From positions 1-64,000 of the forward strand of contig JAJPJJ010000119.1 in NCBI GenBank assembly GCA_021324295.1: a stretch of DNA of 64,000 nucleotides, in the 5' to 3' direction. A program made the translations under genes and the position numbers. The notes beneath the pieces were generated by a model that saw only the letters and a list, made by a program, of their open reading frames with translations, had not been told where the DNA came from and ran no database searches. Below are positions 52,376 to 61,612 of this stretch, piece by piece (the stretch's first letter is position 1; every line of letters starts with the position of its first letter). This DNA comes from Bacillota bacterium (GTDB taxonomy: Bacteria > Sysuimicrobiota > Sysuimicrobiia > Sysuimicrobiales > Segetimicrobiaceae).

Positions 52376-53782
52376 TCATCCGGCCGCGGTCGCGGTGGGG
52401 AGCCGCGAGGCCTTCCAGGCGGCGATGCCGCCGACGAGATCGCTGACCCCGGCGAACCCGCGCTGCTCGAGGAGGCTCGCCGCGATCGAGGAGCGATAGC
52501 CGGTGGCGCAGTGGACGACGATCGGCCGGCCCTCGCGGGGCAGATCGGCGAGCTGCTCGCCCAGGCGCGCCAGGGGGATGTGCACGCTGCCGGGGATCCG
52601 CTCCGCCCGGCGCTCCGCGTCCGTCCGCACGTCCAGGACGAGCGGCGCCGCCGCCGAGGCCAGGTGCTCGGCCAGCGTCGCGGCGTCCATGCGCTCGGTG
52701 CGGCGGAGGAGGTCCGGACGGGCATCGAGCGCCGCCATGCCGCCCGCGAGGTACCCCGCGACGTGGTCGAACCCGATGCGTCCGAGCCGCATCGCCGCCT
52801 CCGCCTCGCGGCCCGGATCGGCGACGATCACGATCGGCCGATCGCGGTCGAGCAGCGTGCCCGCCCAGCTCGCGTACTGCCCGCCGAGGCCGATGTTGAG
52901 GCTGTCGACGAGGTGCGCCCCCGCGTACTCGGCCGGGTCGCGCGCGTCGAGGATCTGCGCGCCCGCGTTGCGCAGACGGAGCACCTCCTCGAGCCCCAGC
53001 GGCTGCAGGACCTCCTTGAGGGTCGCGTCCAGGGTGGGCCGCTCCTTCGTGTTGAGGATCGCGTCGTAGGTGAAGTACGAGGGGGCGTCCGGCTGATCGG
53101 CGGTCACGATCCGGATGAACTCCTCCTTGCTCATCGGCTGGAGCGCGTAGTTGTACCGGCGCTGCGCGCCGATCGTGGAGACGGTCTCCGTGCTGATGTT
53201 GCGGCCGCAGAGGGATCCGGCCCCGTGCGTGGGGTAGACGAGCGTCTCGTCGGGCAGCGCGAGGAGCTTGGTCCTGAGCGAGTCGTAGAGCATGCCCGCC
53301 AGCTCCTCGGCCGACCAGCCGAGGGCGGCCCGCAGGTCGGGCCGGCCGACGTCCCCGATGAACAGCGTGTCGCCCGTGAGGACCGCGCGGGGGGTGCGGT
53401 CGCTGCGCGCGAGATCGTAGACGAGCAGCGAGATCGACTCGGGCGAGTGGCCCGGGGTCTCGAGGGCGGCGAGGCGCACCGAGCCGAACTCGATCACGTC
53501 GCCGTCGCCCAGCCCCGTGAAGGCGTACTCCGCCCGCGCCCGGCGCCCGAGGTAGATGCGCGCCCCGGCCCGGTTGCGCAGCTCGAGGTGCCCCGCGACG
53601 AAGTCGGCGTGAAAATGGGTCAGTATGACGTGGCGGATCTCCAGGCCCGCGCGGCGCGCGTCCTCCAGGTACTGGTCCACGTCACGCTGCGGATCGACGA
53701 CCGCCGCGGTGCGGCTCCCCGCGTCCCCCACGAGGTAGGACGCGTGTGCCAGACAGCGCAGGTAGTACTGCGTGAAGATCAT
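52376..53782 (-). CDS. Persulfide dioxygenase-like MBL protein fused to two rhodanese domains
   Basis: A 468-residue fusion. Residues about 1-235 form an ETHE1-like metallo-beta-lactamase domain: VDPQRDVDQYLEDA, THFHADFVAGH, LETPGHSPESISLL, TGDTLFIGDVGRPDL and YPTHGAGSLCG. Two rhodanese domains follow. In the first the active-site Cys position reads VIVADPGRE, so it lacks Cys; the second has VVHCATGYRSS with the catalytic Cys. Such fusions oxidise glutathione persulfide or related thiols to sulfite. Sulfite from this enzyme could feed the sulfite reductase encoded elsewhere. ATG 53782 follows GGGAGGGG. Confidence 0.9.
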   Translation of the reverse strand: MIFTQYYLRCLAHASYLVGDAGSRTAAVVDPQRDVDQYLEDARRAGLEIRHVILTHFHADFVAGHLELRNRAGARIYLGRRARAEYAFTGLGDGDVIEFGSVRLAALETPGHSPESISLLVYDLARSDRTPRAVLTGDTLFIGDVGRPDLRAALGWSAEELAGMLYDSLRTKLLALPDETLVYPTHGAGSLCGRNISTETVSTIGAQRRYNYALQPMSKEEFIRIVTADQPDAPSYFTYDAILNTKERPTLDATLKEVLQPLGLEEVLRLRNAGAQILDARDPAEYAGAHLVDSLNIGLGGQYASWAGTLLDRDRPIVIVADPGREAEAAMRLGRIGFDHVAGYLAGGMAALDARPDLLRRTERMDAATLAEHLASAAAPLVLDVRTDAERRAERIPGSVHIPLARLGEQLADLPREGRPIVVHCATGYRSSIAASLLEQRGFAGVSDLVGGIAAWKASRLPTATAAG

Positions 53783-53842
53783 GCGCACCCCTCCCGTCCC
53801 CATCCTTCGCGGTGGCGTGCAACTCCCGCCCGCGCCGTCTGC

Positions 53843-54385
53843 CTACGGCAGCCTGACGAAGTCGGGCTCGAGCTCGACCTCGAGCGGCTCGAGGATCCTG
53901 GCGATCATATTATAGTACGCCACGACCTGCACCAGCTCCACGATCTGCGGGGTGTCCAGAAACGAGCGCAGCGCGTCGAAGGTCGCGTCGCTGACCCGCA
54001 CATCGCGCGTCGCCTCGACGCTGTACCGCACCACCGCGCGCTCCCGCGCCGTCAACCCCGGGGCATCGTCGTACGCCGCGAGGGCCTCGAGCTTTTCGCG
54101 GGGCACGCCCGCGCGGCGGGCGACGTTCCAGTGATGCCCCTGCTCGTAGGACGCCCCGCAGAGGCGGCCGACGGTCAGGATCGCGAGCTCGCGCAGGTGC
54201 GGATCCAGCGTCAGCCCGAACCGGATCTCGGTGCTGTACCCGACGAGGCGCCGCAGGAGGGCCGGCGTGTGGGCCAGCACGCGGAAGAGGTTGAGGACGC
54301 CCCCGCGCCGCGCCACGAGATCGTCGTAGATGTCCCGATCCTCCGGCCGGAGGTCCTCGCGGCTCAGGTACGGCACCCGCGCCAT
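53843..54385 (-). CDS. Carboxymuconolactone decarboxylase family protein
   Basis: A 180-residue all-helical protein of the CMD/AhpD family. YSTEIRFGLTLDPHLRELAILTVGRLCGASYEQGHHWNVARRAGV is the core, with the conserved Glu and His (SYEQGHH); the CxxC of AhpD is missing, so it is not an alkylhydroperoxidase but may be a decarboxylase or a stress-related family member. It sits upstream of the MBL-rhodanese gene and next to an SDR gene on the same strand, so these may form one operon. Substrate unknown. Confidence 0.85.
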   Translation of the reverse strand: MARVPYLSREDLRPEDRDIYDDLVARRGGVLNLFRVLAHTPALLRRLVGYSTEIRFGLTLDPHLRELAILTVGRLCGASYEQGHHWNVARRAGVPREKLEALAAYDDAPGLTARERAVVRYSVEATRDVRVSDATFDALRSFLDTPQIVELVQVVAYYNMIARILEPLEVELEPDFVRLP

Positions 54386-54436
54386 CCCATCCCCTCCGTG
54401 TCGCAGACTCGTGGACGCCCCGCCGCCCCGCGCGGC

Positions 54437-55228
54437 TCACAGGGGCGGCGTGAAGCGGCCGTCGATCGCGGTCCACCCTCCATCGACGAGGAGCACGGAT
54501 CCCGTCACGTAGCTGGCCGCCGCCGAGGCCAGGAACACGATGGGGCCGGCGATCTCGTCGGCGGTGGCCCAGCGGCCGAGGGCGCTCCTCTCGGCGTAGG
54601 CGCTGTACCACGCGGCGTTCGCGGTGATGGGCCGCGTGAGCGGGGTCTCCACGACGCCCGGCGCGACCGCGTTGACGCGGACGCCGCGCGGGCCCAGCTC
54701 GGCGGCGAGCGTTCGCACGATCTGGACGATGCCGGCCTTCGTCGCCGAGTAGACGCTCTGGCCCGGCTCGACGGTGAGCGCGCGGATCGACGCGCACGCG
54801 ATGATGCTGCCGGATCCCTGCGGGCCCATCCGGCGCGCGGCCGCGCGGAGCACGTAGAACGTGCCCTTCAGGTTCACCGCGATCACGCGCTCCAGGTCCT
54901 CGGCCGTGTACGCGAGGACCGGCTTGCGCACGTTGATGCCGGGGGTGACCAGGACGACGTCCAGCGCAGGGTGCCGCGCGGCCGTGGCCGCGAAGAGTCG
55001 CTCGACGTCCTCCTCCCGCGCCACATCGACCGCCTCGGCGTCGGCCGCGCCGCCGGACGCGGCGATCAGGTCCGCGGTCGCGCGCGCGGCCTCCGGGTCG
55101 AGGTCTGCCACGACGACGCGGGCGCCGTGGGCGGCGAGCGCCCGCGCGGCGGCCCGTCCGATGCCCGACCCCCCGCCGACGACCAGCGCCACCTTGCCAT
55201 CGAGGCGAAACAGGCGCGCGTAGTCCAC
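54437..55228 (-). CDS. Short-chain dehydrogenase/reductase
   Basis: A 263-residue SDR starting at GTG 55228. Glycine-rich NAD(P) loop VALVVGGGSGIGRAAA, and the catalytic tetrad: Asn in IAVNLKG, Ser in IIACASIRA, and Tyr/Lys in SVYSATKAG. VVVADLD at the end of the second strand with an Asp suggests NAD preference. The C-terminus ATADEIAGPIVFLASAAASYVTGSVLLVDGG is canonical. TPGIN replaces the usual NAG motif. Substrate unknown. Confidence 0.9.
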   Translation of the reverse strand: MDYARLFRLDGKVALVVGGGSGIGRAAARALAAHGARVVVADLDPEAARATADLIAASGGAADAEAVDVAREEDVERLFAATAARHPALDVVLVTPGINVRKPVLAYTAEDLERVIAVNLKGTFYVLRAAARRMGPQGSGSIIACASIRALTVEPGQSVYSATKAGIVQIVRTLAAELGPRGVRVNAVAPGVVETPLTRPITANAAWYSAYAERSALGRWATADEIAGPIVFLASAAASYVTGSVLLVDGGWTAIDGRFTPPL

Positions 55229-55388
55229 AGCCCTCCCCCCTTCCGCGGCAGCCGCTCCCCGCCCGCGGGAAGGTTCGCGGCGGCGCGCGCAAATACTTCT
55301 TTCGCGGTCGCGCCGCGCGACAGGGATTCCGGCGCCGCGGAGCCGAAGTACTCCCGCCGGATCACGCACCGCACGGGAGGACGCGATC

Positions 55389-56744
55389 GTGCCGGACACC
55401 CGGGTCTCGCCGCAGGCGCTCATCGAGGAGTACACGCGGGACCGGCCGCGCTCGCGCGCGGCGTTCGAGCGCGCCTCGCGGGTGCTGCCCGGGGGCCTCA
55501 CGCACGATGTCCGCGCCTTCACCCCGTTCCTCCCGTACATCGCGCGGGCCGCGGGCGCGCGCAAGTGGGACCTCGACGGGCACGCCTACGTGGACTACGC
55601 GATGGGCCACGGCGCGCTCATCCTGGGCCACGCCCACCCGGCGATCGTGGAGGCGGTCGCCCGGCAGGTGGCCCTGGGCACGCACCCCGGCGCCAACCAC
55701 CTGCTCGAGGTCGAGTGGGCCGAGCGCATTCGATCGCTCGTCCCGGGGGCGGAGCTCGTGCGGTTCACCAGCTCCGGGACCGAGGCGACGCTGCTCGCCC
55801 TCCGGCTCGCCCGCGCGGCGACCGGCCGGCCCAAGGTGGCGAGGTTCCAGGGGCACTTCCACGGATGGCACGACGCGGTGGTGCGCGGCCAGTCCCCGCC
55901 GTGGGACGATCTTCCACCCGGGGTGCCGCCCTCGGCCGAGCGCGAGACCGTGGTCCTCCCCGCCGACCTCGCCGCCGCCGAGCGCGCGCTGCGCGACGAC
56001 CCGGAGATCGGCGTGGTGATCGTGGAGCCGAGCGGGGCGTCCTGGGGCACCGTGCCGCTGGCCCCGGGCTTCCTGGCCGGCCTGCGGGCCCTCACCGCCG
56101 AGCGCGGCGTGTGCCTCGTGCTCGACGAGGTGATCACCGGGTTCCGCTGGGCGCCGGGGGGCGCCCAGCAGCGGTACGGCATCCGGGCGGATCTCGTGAC
56201 GATGGCCAAGATCGTGGCCGGGGGCCTGCCCGGAGGCGCGGTGGCGGGCCGCCGGGACCTCCTCGAACCGGTGGGCCTGCCCGGCGACGCCCGCGGCAGG
56301 GTCCCCCACCCGGGCACCTTCAACGCGAACCCGCTCACGGCCGCGGCGGGCACCGCCTGCCTCGACCTCGTCGCGGATCCAGCGGTGCAGCGCGGCTGCG
56401 ACCGGCGCGCGGCCGACCTCCGGGCCGGTCTGAACGAGGTGCTCCGGCGCCGCGGGATCCGGGGCGCCGCGTACGGCGAGTCGTCGACGTTCCACCTGGC
56501 CTTCGATCCGCGGATCGCCCCGGGCGAGCCGGCGTCGCTCGCCGCCCTCTCCGCCGAGGAGCTCAAGCGCGAGCGTCGCCGGCCGCTCCAGGCCGCGCTG
56601 TCGCTCGCGATGCTGCTCGAAGGCGTGCACCTCTTCACGCTCGGCGGGTTCCTCAGCACCGCCCACGGCGAGGCGGAGCTCGCGCAGACGGTGGACGCGC
56701 TCGACCGCGCCGTAGAGCGGTGCGAGGGGCTGCTGCCCCGCTGA
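55389..56744 (+). CDS. Class III aminotransferase / glutamate-1-semialdehyde aminomutase-like
   Basis: A 451-residue PLP enzyme starting at GTG. Family features: VLPGGLTHDVRAFTPF, FTSSGTEATLLALRLARA, FQGHFHGWHDAV, LDEVITGFRWAPGGAQQ (PLP-binding Asp) and TMAKIVAGGLPGGAVAG with the Schiff-base Lys. It resembles HemL-type aminomutases, but the length and the absence of tetrapyrrole neighbours suggest a general aminotransferase. Divergent from the SDR gene; both promoters share the gap 55229-55388. Confidence 0.88.
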   Translation: MPDTRVSPQALIEEYTRDRPRSRAAFERASRVLPGGLTHDVRAFTPFLPYIARAAGARKWDLDGHAYVDYAMGHGALILGHAHPAIVEAVARQVALGTHPGANHLLEVEWAERIRSLVPGAELVRFTSSGTEATLLALRLARAATGRPKVARFQGHFHGWHDAVVRGQSPPWDDLPPGVPPSAERETVVLPADLAAAERALRDDPEIGVVIVEPSGASWGTVPLAPGFLAGLRALTAERGVCLVLDEVITGFRWAPGGAQQRYGIRADLVTMAKIVAGGLPGGAVAGRRDLLEPVGLPGDARGRVPHPGTFNANPLTAAAGTACLDLVADPAVQRGCDRRAADLRAGLNEVLRRRGIRGAAYGESSTFHLAFDPRIAPGEPASLAALSAEELKRERRRPLQAALSLAMLLEGVHLFTLGGFLSTAHGEAELAQTVDALDRAVERCEGLLPR

Positions 56745-56888
56745 CCCTCCGGCCGCGCGCGTAGATCCGGCACGCCGGGGGTCGGCCCACCGCTGCTATC
56801 CGGCGGCCCGACCTGAAGACCGCACCGGCTGGAAGCGGCGGGCAGCCCCCATCGCCGCACCCGTCGCCGAGCGCGACGAGACGGAGCG

Positions 56889-57779
56889 CTACCCCGGGCC
56901 GGAGGGCGGGTGCTCGGGCGTGCGGAGGCGGTAGCAGCGAACCGCGGTGCCGCCGAGGATCTCGGCCCGGGCGCCGTCCGCTTCCCCGCGCAGGGCGTAC
57001 AGGAGCGCGTCCAGGACCTGGCCGTAGGATCCGGCCACGAGGCAGACCGGCCAGTCCGACCCGAACATCAGGCGCTCCGCGCCAAACCACCCCAGCGCCC
57101 GGCGGACGTATGGGACGAGGTCGTCGGGGCGCCAGGCCGACCAGTCGGCTTCCGTGATCATCCCCGAGAGCTTGCAGAACACGTTGCCGCACGCGCCGAA
57201 CGGGGCCATCGCCTCGGCCCACGCGCGCGCGTCACCCGAGCGGATCGGCGGCTTGGCGATGTGGTCGATCACGAAGCGCATCGCGGGGAAGTCGCGGACC
57301 GTGCGGAGCGCCGCCGCGAGCTCGCGGGTGCGGACCAGCAGGTCGTAGGCGAGCCCGGAGGCGGCCACCGCGGCCAGACCGCGACGCACATCGGCCCGCA
57401 GGAGCCAGCGGGGGTCCGGCTCGTCGTGCACCTGGTGCCGGACGCCGACGAGCTTGTCTCCTCCCGGCGACGCCCGCAGCTCCGCGAGGACCCGAGCCAC
57501 CTCGGGATCGGTGAGATCGACCCACCCCACCACGCCGGCGATGAAGTCCGTCGCCGCGGCGACCGCGAGAAACTCGCGCGTCTCCTCGAGGCTCGAGCGC
57601 GTCTGTACGAGCACCGTGCGATCGACGCCGTGCCGGGTGAGCAGCGGCCGCAGGTCCTCGGGCCCGAAGGGGCGGCGGATGGGGGCCAGTGCCTCGGTCA
57701 TCCACGGGTACTCGGCACGGGCCGGATCCCAGAAGTGGTGGTGCGCGTCCACCACCGGGGGCCGGCTCACGCTCGCCAC
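56889..57779 (-). CDS. Amidohydrolase / L-fuconolactonase-like
   Basis: A 296-residue TIM-barrel hydrolase of the amidohydrolase-2 group. VVDAHHHFWDP at the N-terminus is the metal/His cluster, GVRHQVHDEPDPRWL, RFVIDHIAKPPI, and LMFGSDWPVCLVAG (Asp) are the others. L-fuconolactonases and 2-pyrone-4,6-dicarboxylate lactonases share this pattern. It lies 12 bp after an aldo-keto reductase gene whose family includes L-fucose dehydrogenase, so a sugar-acid lactone substrate is likely. No other fuc genes are seen. Confidence 0.87.
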   Translation of the reverse strand: MASVSRPPVVDAHHHFWDPARAEYPWMTEALAPIRRPFGPEDLRPLLTRHGVDRTVLVQTRSSLEETREFLAVAAATDFIAGVVGWVDLTDPEVARVLAELRASPGGDKLVGVRHQVHDEPDPRWLLRADVRRGLAAVAASGLAYDLLVRTRELAAALRTVRDFPAMRFVIDHIAKPPIRSGDARAWAEAMAPFGACGNVFCKLSGMITEADWSAWRPDDLVPYVRRALGWFGAERLMFGSDWPVCLVAGSYGQVLDALLYALRGEADGARAEILGGTAVRCYRLRTPEHPPSGPG

Positions 57780-57791
57780 CCGCGCATCGAC

Positions 57792-58802
57792 TCATCCGCC
57801 ACCGGGAACGGGCGCCTCCTCCGCGATCAGACGCTCGGCGCGAAGCTCCTCCCAGAGCGCCGCCGGGACCTCGCAGCGGAACATCGCGAGGTTCTCCTCC
57901 AGCTCCGCGACAGACCGGGACCCGACCACGATCGATGCGACCGCGGGGTGGCCGAGCGGAAACGCTAGCGCCGCCGCCTTCAGCGGGACGCCGTGGCGAC
58001 GGCAGACCGCCTCGAGCCGCCGCGCCCGCTCGAGGACGCCGGGCGCAGCCGGCACGTAGTCGAACGTCGCCCCCGGCCGGGGATCGGCGAGGATGCCGCT
58101 GTTGTAGACGCCGCCCGCGATGATCGCGATGCCGCGCTCCAGGCACAGGGGCAGCAGCTCGCGGAGGCCCGTCTGGTCCAGCAGCGTGTAGCGCCCGGCC
58201 AGCAGGAAGCAATCGAAGTCCGCCTCGCGCGCGAAGCGGGCGAGCATCTCGGCCTGGTTCATCCCCGCGCCCACCGCCGCGATCGTCCCCTCGCGGCGCA
58301 GGCGGTCCAGCGCGCGGTAGGCGCCGCCGAGCGCCTCCTCGTAGTGCCGGTCCGGGTCGTGGATGTGCAGGATCTCGACGCGCTCGAGGCCGAGGCGCGC
58401 GAGGCTCTCCTCGAACGAGCGCATGACACCGTCGTAGCTGAAGTCGAAGACAGGGTTGAGCGCCGGCGCATCCTTGTAGAACGGCTCGCCGCGATAGAAC
58501 TGGCTCTCCTCGGGCGGCGCGTCCGGCCGCAGCAGGCGGCCCACCTTCGTCGCGACGGCGAGCTGGTCGCGCGGCCGCCCGCGGAGGGCATCGCCGAGCC
58601 GCCGCTCCGCGAGCCCGGACCCGTACAGCGGGGCGGTATCGAAGAGGGCGAGGCCGGCCCGGCAGGCCCGGTCGACGACCGCGCGCGCCTCCGCGTCCGC
58701 GACGGGCCGGAACAGGTTGCCGAGGGGCGCGGTGCCGAGGCCAAGCCGCGTGACGCGCAGCCCTGTCCTGCCGAGCGGCACCCGCTCGAGCGGATCCATC
58801 AC
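57792..58802 (-). CDS. Aldo/keto reductase (L-fucose / D-threo-aldose dehydrogenase-like)
   Basis: A 336-residue barrel oxidoreductase with the catalytic tetrad: Asp in ALFDTAPLYGSGLAERRLG, Tyr in the same motif, Lys in VATKVGR, His in ILHIHDPDRH. The N-terminal LGRTGLRVTRLGLGTAPLGNLFRPV is shared with D-threo-aldose 1-dehydrogenases, and the length suits them. NAD(P) site residues are in the C-terminal VGSRSVAELEENL. It would oxidise L-fucose or another sugar to a lactone, the substrate of the adjacent lactonase. A start at the second Met (58799) is also possible. Confidence 0.88.
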   Translation of the reverse strand: MMDPLERVPLGRTGLRVTRLGLGTAPLGNLFRPVADAEARAVVDRACRAGLALFDTAPLYGSGLAERRLGDALRGRPRDQLAVATKVGRLLRPDAPPEESQFYRGEPFYKDAPALNPVFDFSYDGVMRSFEESLARLGLERVEILHIHDPDRHYEEALGGAYRALDRLRREGTIAAVGAGMNQAEMLARFAREADFDCFLLAGRYTLLDQTGLRELLPLCLERGIAIIAGGVYNSGILADPRPGATFDYVPAAPGVLERARRLEAVCRRHGVPLKAAALAFPLGHPAVASIVVGSRSVAELEENLAMFRCEVPAALWEELRAERLIAEEAPVPGGG

Positions 58803-58881
58803 CGCCGGCCACGCGCCTGCGCCGGGCGGCGGCCGGGCCCGCCGGCGTCCGGTGCGCCAGAGCGCGGGGTTGCGCGCCGGG

Positions 58882-59856
58882 CTACGACGAGCGCGCGAGG
58901 TATTTCTGGAACCACGCGATCACCCGCCCCCAGGCGTCCTGCGCGGCCTGCGCGTTGTAGTTGGGGCCGGTATCGTTGAAGAACGCGTGGTTGGCGCCGG
59001 GATACACGACGATCTCGTGCACGATCCTCGCCTGCTCCAGGGCCTGGCGGATCGCGGGGATCCCCGCGTCGATGCGCTGGTCGAGCGCGCCGTAGATCGC
59101 CAGGATCGCGGCCCGGATGCGCGGCACGTCTGCGAGCGACGGATTGACGCCGTAGAACGGCGCGACCGCAGCGAGGTCGGCCTCCTGCGTCGCCAGGCGC
59201 CACGCCAGGCCACCGCCGAAGCAGAAGCCGATCGCGCCGACGCGCTGGCCCTGCACGGCCGGCAGGCGCTGCAGGTAGCGCACCGCCGCCTCCAGCATCG
59301 CGACGAGCTGGTCGGGCGGCGTCCGGCCGAGAACCGCCGTGACCTCCGCCGGGTCGGAGAAGCGCTCGGTCCCGCCCGCGGGCGACGCCAGGTCCGGCGC
59401 GAGCGCGAGGTAGCCCGCCTTCGCGAACCGGCGCGCGACGTCCTTGATGTGGTCCACGAGCCCGCGGTTCTCATGGATGACGAGCACCCCCGGCGCTCTC
59501 CCGACGCCCCGCGGCTGGACGAGGTAGCCGATCACCGGTGCCGCGCCCATGGGCACCGTGAGCATCCGCGCGTCGAGACCCGCATCGTCCGGCGGCACGA
59601 CCGGGGCGAACGCGCCGCGTGGCGACGCCCCGGAGGCCCCGGCCCCGGGGAGCGCGGACGCCGCCTCGGCCACCTCCTCGGCCGAGGCGGCTACCCCGAG
59701 GGTGTGCAGCATCTGCGCGCCCAGCGCCGCGCCGCCCGCGAAGAGCGCGATCCGCCGCAGGAGCTCCCGCCGCGCGAGCAGTCCCTCGCGGTACTCTTGG
59801 GCCCACTCCTCGATCAGGTAACGGCCGAGGTCGGTCACGGCAGCACCCCCCATCAC
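58882..59856 (-). CDS. Dienelactone hydrolase family protein with N-terminal membrane anchor
   Basis: A 324-residue alpha/beta hydrolase. An N-terminal segment (LLRRIALFAGGAALGAQML) looks like a membrane anchor or Tat-type leader (ARRELLRRI). The catalytic triad can be read: Cys in GAIGFCFGGGL, Asp in IYGALDQRID and His in YPGANHAFFND. Dienelactone hydrolases open lactones in chloroaromatic degradation; relatives act on many esters. A GTG at 59838 with GGGGGG upstream could be the true start. It is alone on its strand. Confidence 0.88.
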   Translation of the reverse strand: MMGGAAVTDLGRYLIEEWAQEYREGLLARRELLRRIALFAGGAALGAQMLHTLGVAASAEEVAEAASALPGAGASGASPRGAFAPVVPPDDAGLDARMLTVPMGAAPVIGYLVQPRGVGRAPGVLVIHENRGLVDHIKDVARRFAKAGYLALAPDLASPAGGTERFSDPAEVTAVLGRTPPDQLVAMLEAAVRYLQRLPAVQGQRVGAIGFCFGGGLAWRLATQEADLAAVAPFYGVNPSLADVPRIRAAILAIYGALDQRIDAGIPAIRQALEQARIVHEIVVYPGANHAFFNDTGPNYNAQAAQDAWGRVIAWFQKYLARSS

Positions 59857-59870
59857 AGACCCCGTCTCAC

Positions 59871-59900
59871 ACTATCGACCGCGTGTAAACGGCGTGTCAA
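59871..59900 (-). promoter_or_regulatory. Promoter of the dienelactone hydrolase gene
   Basis: TTGACA at 59900-59895 on the minus strand, an 18-bp spacer, GATAGT at 59876-59871. The predicted +1 is near 59864, about 8 nt before the GTG 59856. Confidence 0.45.
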
Positions 59901-59956
59901 CGCGCAGTCGGCGCGCTCCGGGACACGGGAGCCGAGGACGCCGCCGCGAGGCGGCG

Positions 59957-61612
59957 TCAGGCCCGGGCGCCCTCGCGCAGCAGCGGCCACGGGTTCGGCA
60001 TCTCGCCGACCGGCACCTCGATGAGGACGGGACGGTCCTCCCGCAGGGCCGCCCGCAGCGCCAGCCGGAGCCCGTCCGGGCCCTGGGCGCGCATCCCCTC
60101 GACCCCAAAGGCCTCCGCCAGCTTCACGAAATCCGGGTTGTGCAGATCCGAGGCGATCAGCCGCCCGCCGAAGCTCTCCTTCTGGATGCGGCGCACATTG
60201 CCGTAGGCGTTGTCGTTGAACACGATCGTGATGACGTTGAGCCGGTGGCGCACGAGCGTCGAGAGCTCCTGGACGTTGTACATGAAGCCGCCGTCGCCGT
60301 TGATGGAGACCACGCGCCGGTCCGGGGCGCCGACCTGCGCGCCCAGCGCCGTCGCGAACCCGTATCCCAGGGTGCCCTGGTACCCGGAGGTGAGGTACGT
60401 GCGCGGCGCGTAGACCGGGAAGCCCATGTGCGCCCAGTAGCCGACCTGGGTGCTCTCGCTCACCACGATCGCGTCGTCGGGCAGCTCCTCGCGGATCGCC
60501 ATCGCGTACGCCGCCTGCGGCTGCAAGGACAGGAGGCGCTCCTGCGTCCGCTGCTTCGCGGCCACCAGCTCGTCCCGGCGCGAGGGTCGCCGGCGGTTGT
60601 ACCGGGGCAGCCGCGCGGCCAGCGCGTCGAGCCCGCGTCGCGCGTCCGCCACGATGCCGATCGCGACCGGCCGGTTCCGGCCGAGCTCGTCGGGATCGAT
60701 GTCGATCTGGATGAGCGTCTGGCCGGCCTGCGGTCCCCACGTCGAGCCCGCCGGCTGGAGAAATCGCGTGCCCACGATCAGGACCGCATCGGAGCCGGGC
60801 AACAGGTCGGGCGCCGCGAGCATGTTGTGGGCGAGATAGTGCCGGTCCGAGAGCGCGCCCTTCCCGTTGCTCGACATGATGACCGGGGCCTGCAGCGCTT
60901 CCGCCACCCGCTGCAGCGGCTCCCACGCGCCCGCGCGGAGCACTCCCCCGCCGGCGAAGACGATCGGCCGCGCAGCCGCGCCGACCACCTGCGCCGCGCG
61001 CTCGATCAGCTCCGGGTCGCCCGCCTCCCGCTCCACCTCCACGCGGTCGAGCGGCGCGATGTCCGCGGATGCCTGGAGGACATCCGGGGGGATCTCCACC
61101 GCCACAGGACGCACGTGGCCGCTCTGGAGCTGCCGGAACGCCTCGCGGACGACCCGCGGCACCTCCTCGGGGGTGGCGGCGCGCGCCACCCACTTGGTGA
61201 CCGAGCGCACCGCCTGGAGCTGCTCCTTGATCTCGTGCAGGAGCCCGCGGCCCGCGCCGATCTGGTGGGAGGGGATCTGGCCGGTCACGCAGAGGACAGG
61301 CGAGGAACAGGCGTACGCGGTGGCGAGCCCGGCCATCGCGTTCAGGAGGCCGGGCCCCGGGACCACCAAGCAGACGCCGACCCGGCCGGTCGTGCGCGCG
61401 TACCCGTCGGCCATGTACGAGACCGCCTGCTCGTGCCGGGTGTGGTACACGGTGATCGCGTCCCGCGCCTGATAGAGCGCGTCGAACAGCCAGTCGAGCT
61501 GGACGCCCGGCAGCCCGAACACGACATCGACGCCCTGGGCGACGAGCCCCTGCACGAGCGCCTGTCCTCCGGTCAGCCGCGTCGCTGGGCCTCGCGTCCG
61601 CGCCGTCGACAC
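59957..61612 (-). CDS. Thiamine-diphosphate-dependent enzyme, acetolactate synthase-like
   Basis: A 551-residue three-domain ThDP enzyme. Conserved parts: YHTRHEQAVSYMADGYARTTG with the activating Glu, GLATAYACSSPVLCVTGQIPS, WGPQAGQTLIQIDIDPDELG in the central domain, and the ThDP-magnesium motif INGDGGFMYNVQEL...FNDNAYGN. Catalytic homologues include acetolactate synthase, but no regulatory subunit gene is adjacent, and the family also contains sulfoacetaldehyde acetyltransferases and glyoxylate carboligases. GTG 61612 follows AAGGGGGGTGG and matches the family N-terminus. Substrate uncertain. Confidence 0.85.
   Translation of the reverse strand: MSTARTRGPATRLTGGQALVQGLVAQGVDVVFGLPGVQLDWLFDALYQARDAITVYHTRHEQAVSYMADGYARTTGRVGVCLVVPGPGLLNAMAGLATAYACSSPVLCVTGQIPSHQIGAGRGLLHEIKEQLQAVRSVTKWVARAATPEEVPRVVREAFRQLQSGHVRPVAVEIPPDVLQASADIAPLDRVEVEREAGDPELIERAAQVVGAAARPIVFAGGGVLRAGAWEPLQRVAEALQAPVIMSSNGKGALSDRHYLAHNMLAAPDLLPGSDAVLIVGTRFLQPAGSTWGPQAGQTLIQIDIDPDELGRNRPVAIGIVADARRGLDALAARLPRYNRRRPSRRDELVAAKQRTQERLLSLQPQAAYAMAIREELPDDAIVVSESTQVGYWAHMGFPVYAPRTYLTSGYQGTLGYGFATALGAQVGAPDRRVVSINGDGGFMYNVQELSTLVRHRLNVITIVFNDNAYGNVRRIQKESFGGRLIASDLHNPDFVKLAEAFGVEGMRAQGPDGLRLALRAALREDRPVLIEVPVGEMPNPWPLLREGARA

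Noticed and set aside
51050-56764. A 1904-codon open frame on the plus strand
   Set aside because: It runs antisense through several well-supported genes (FAD oxidase, MBL-rhodanese, SDR) and has Arg/Gly/Ala-rich, low-complexity composition. It is a by-product of high GC.
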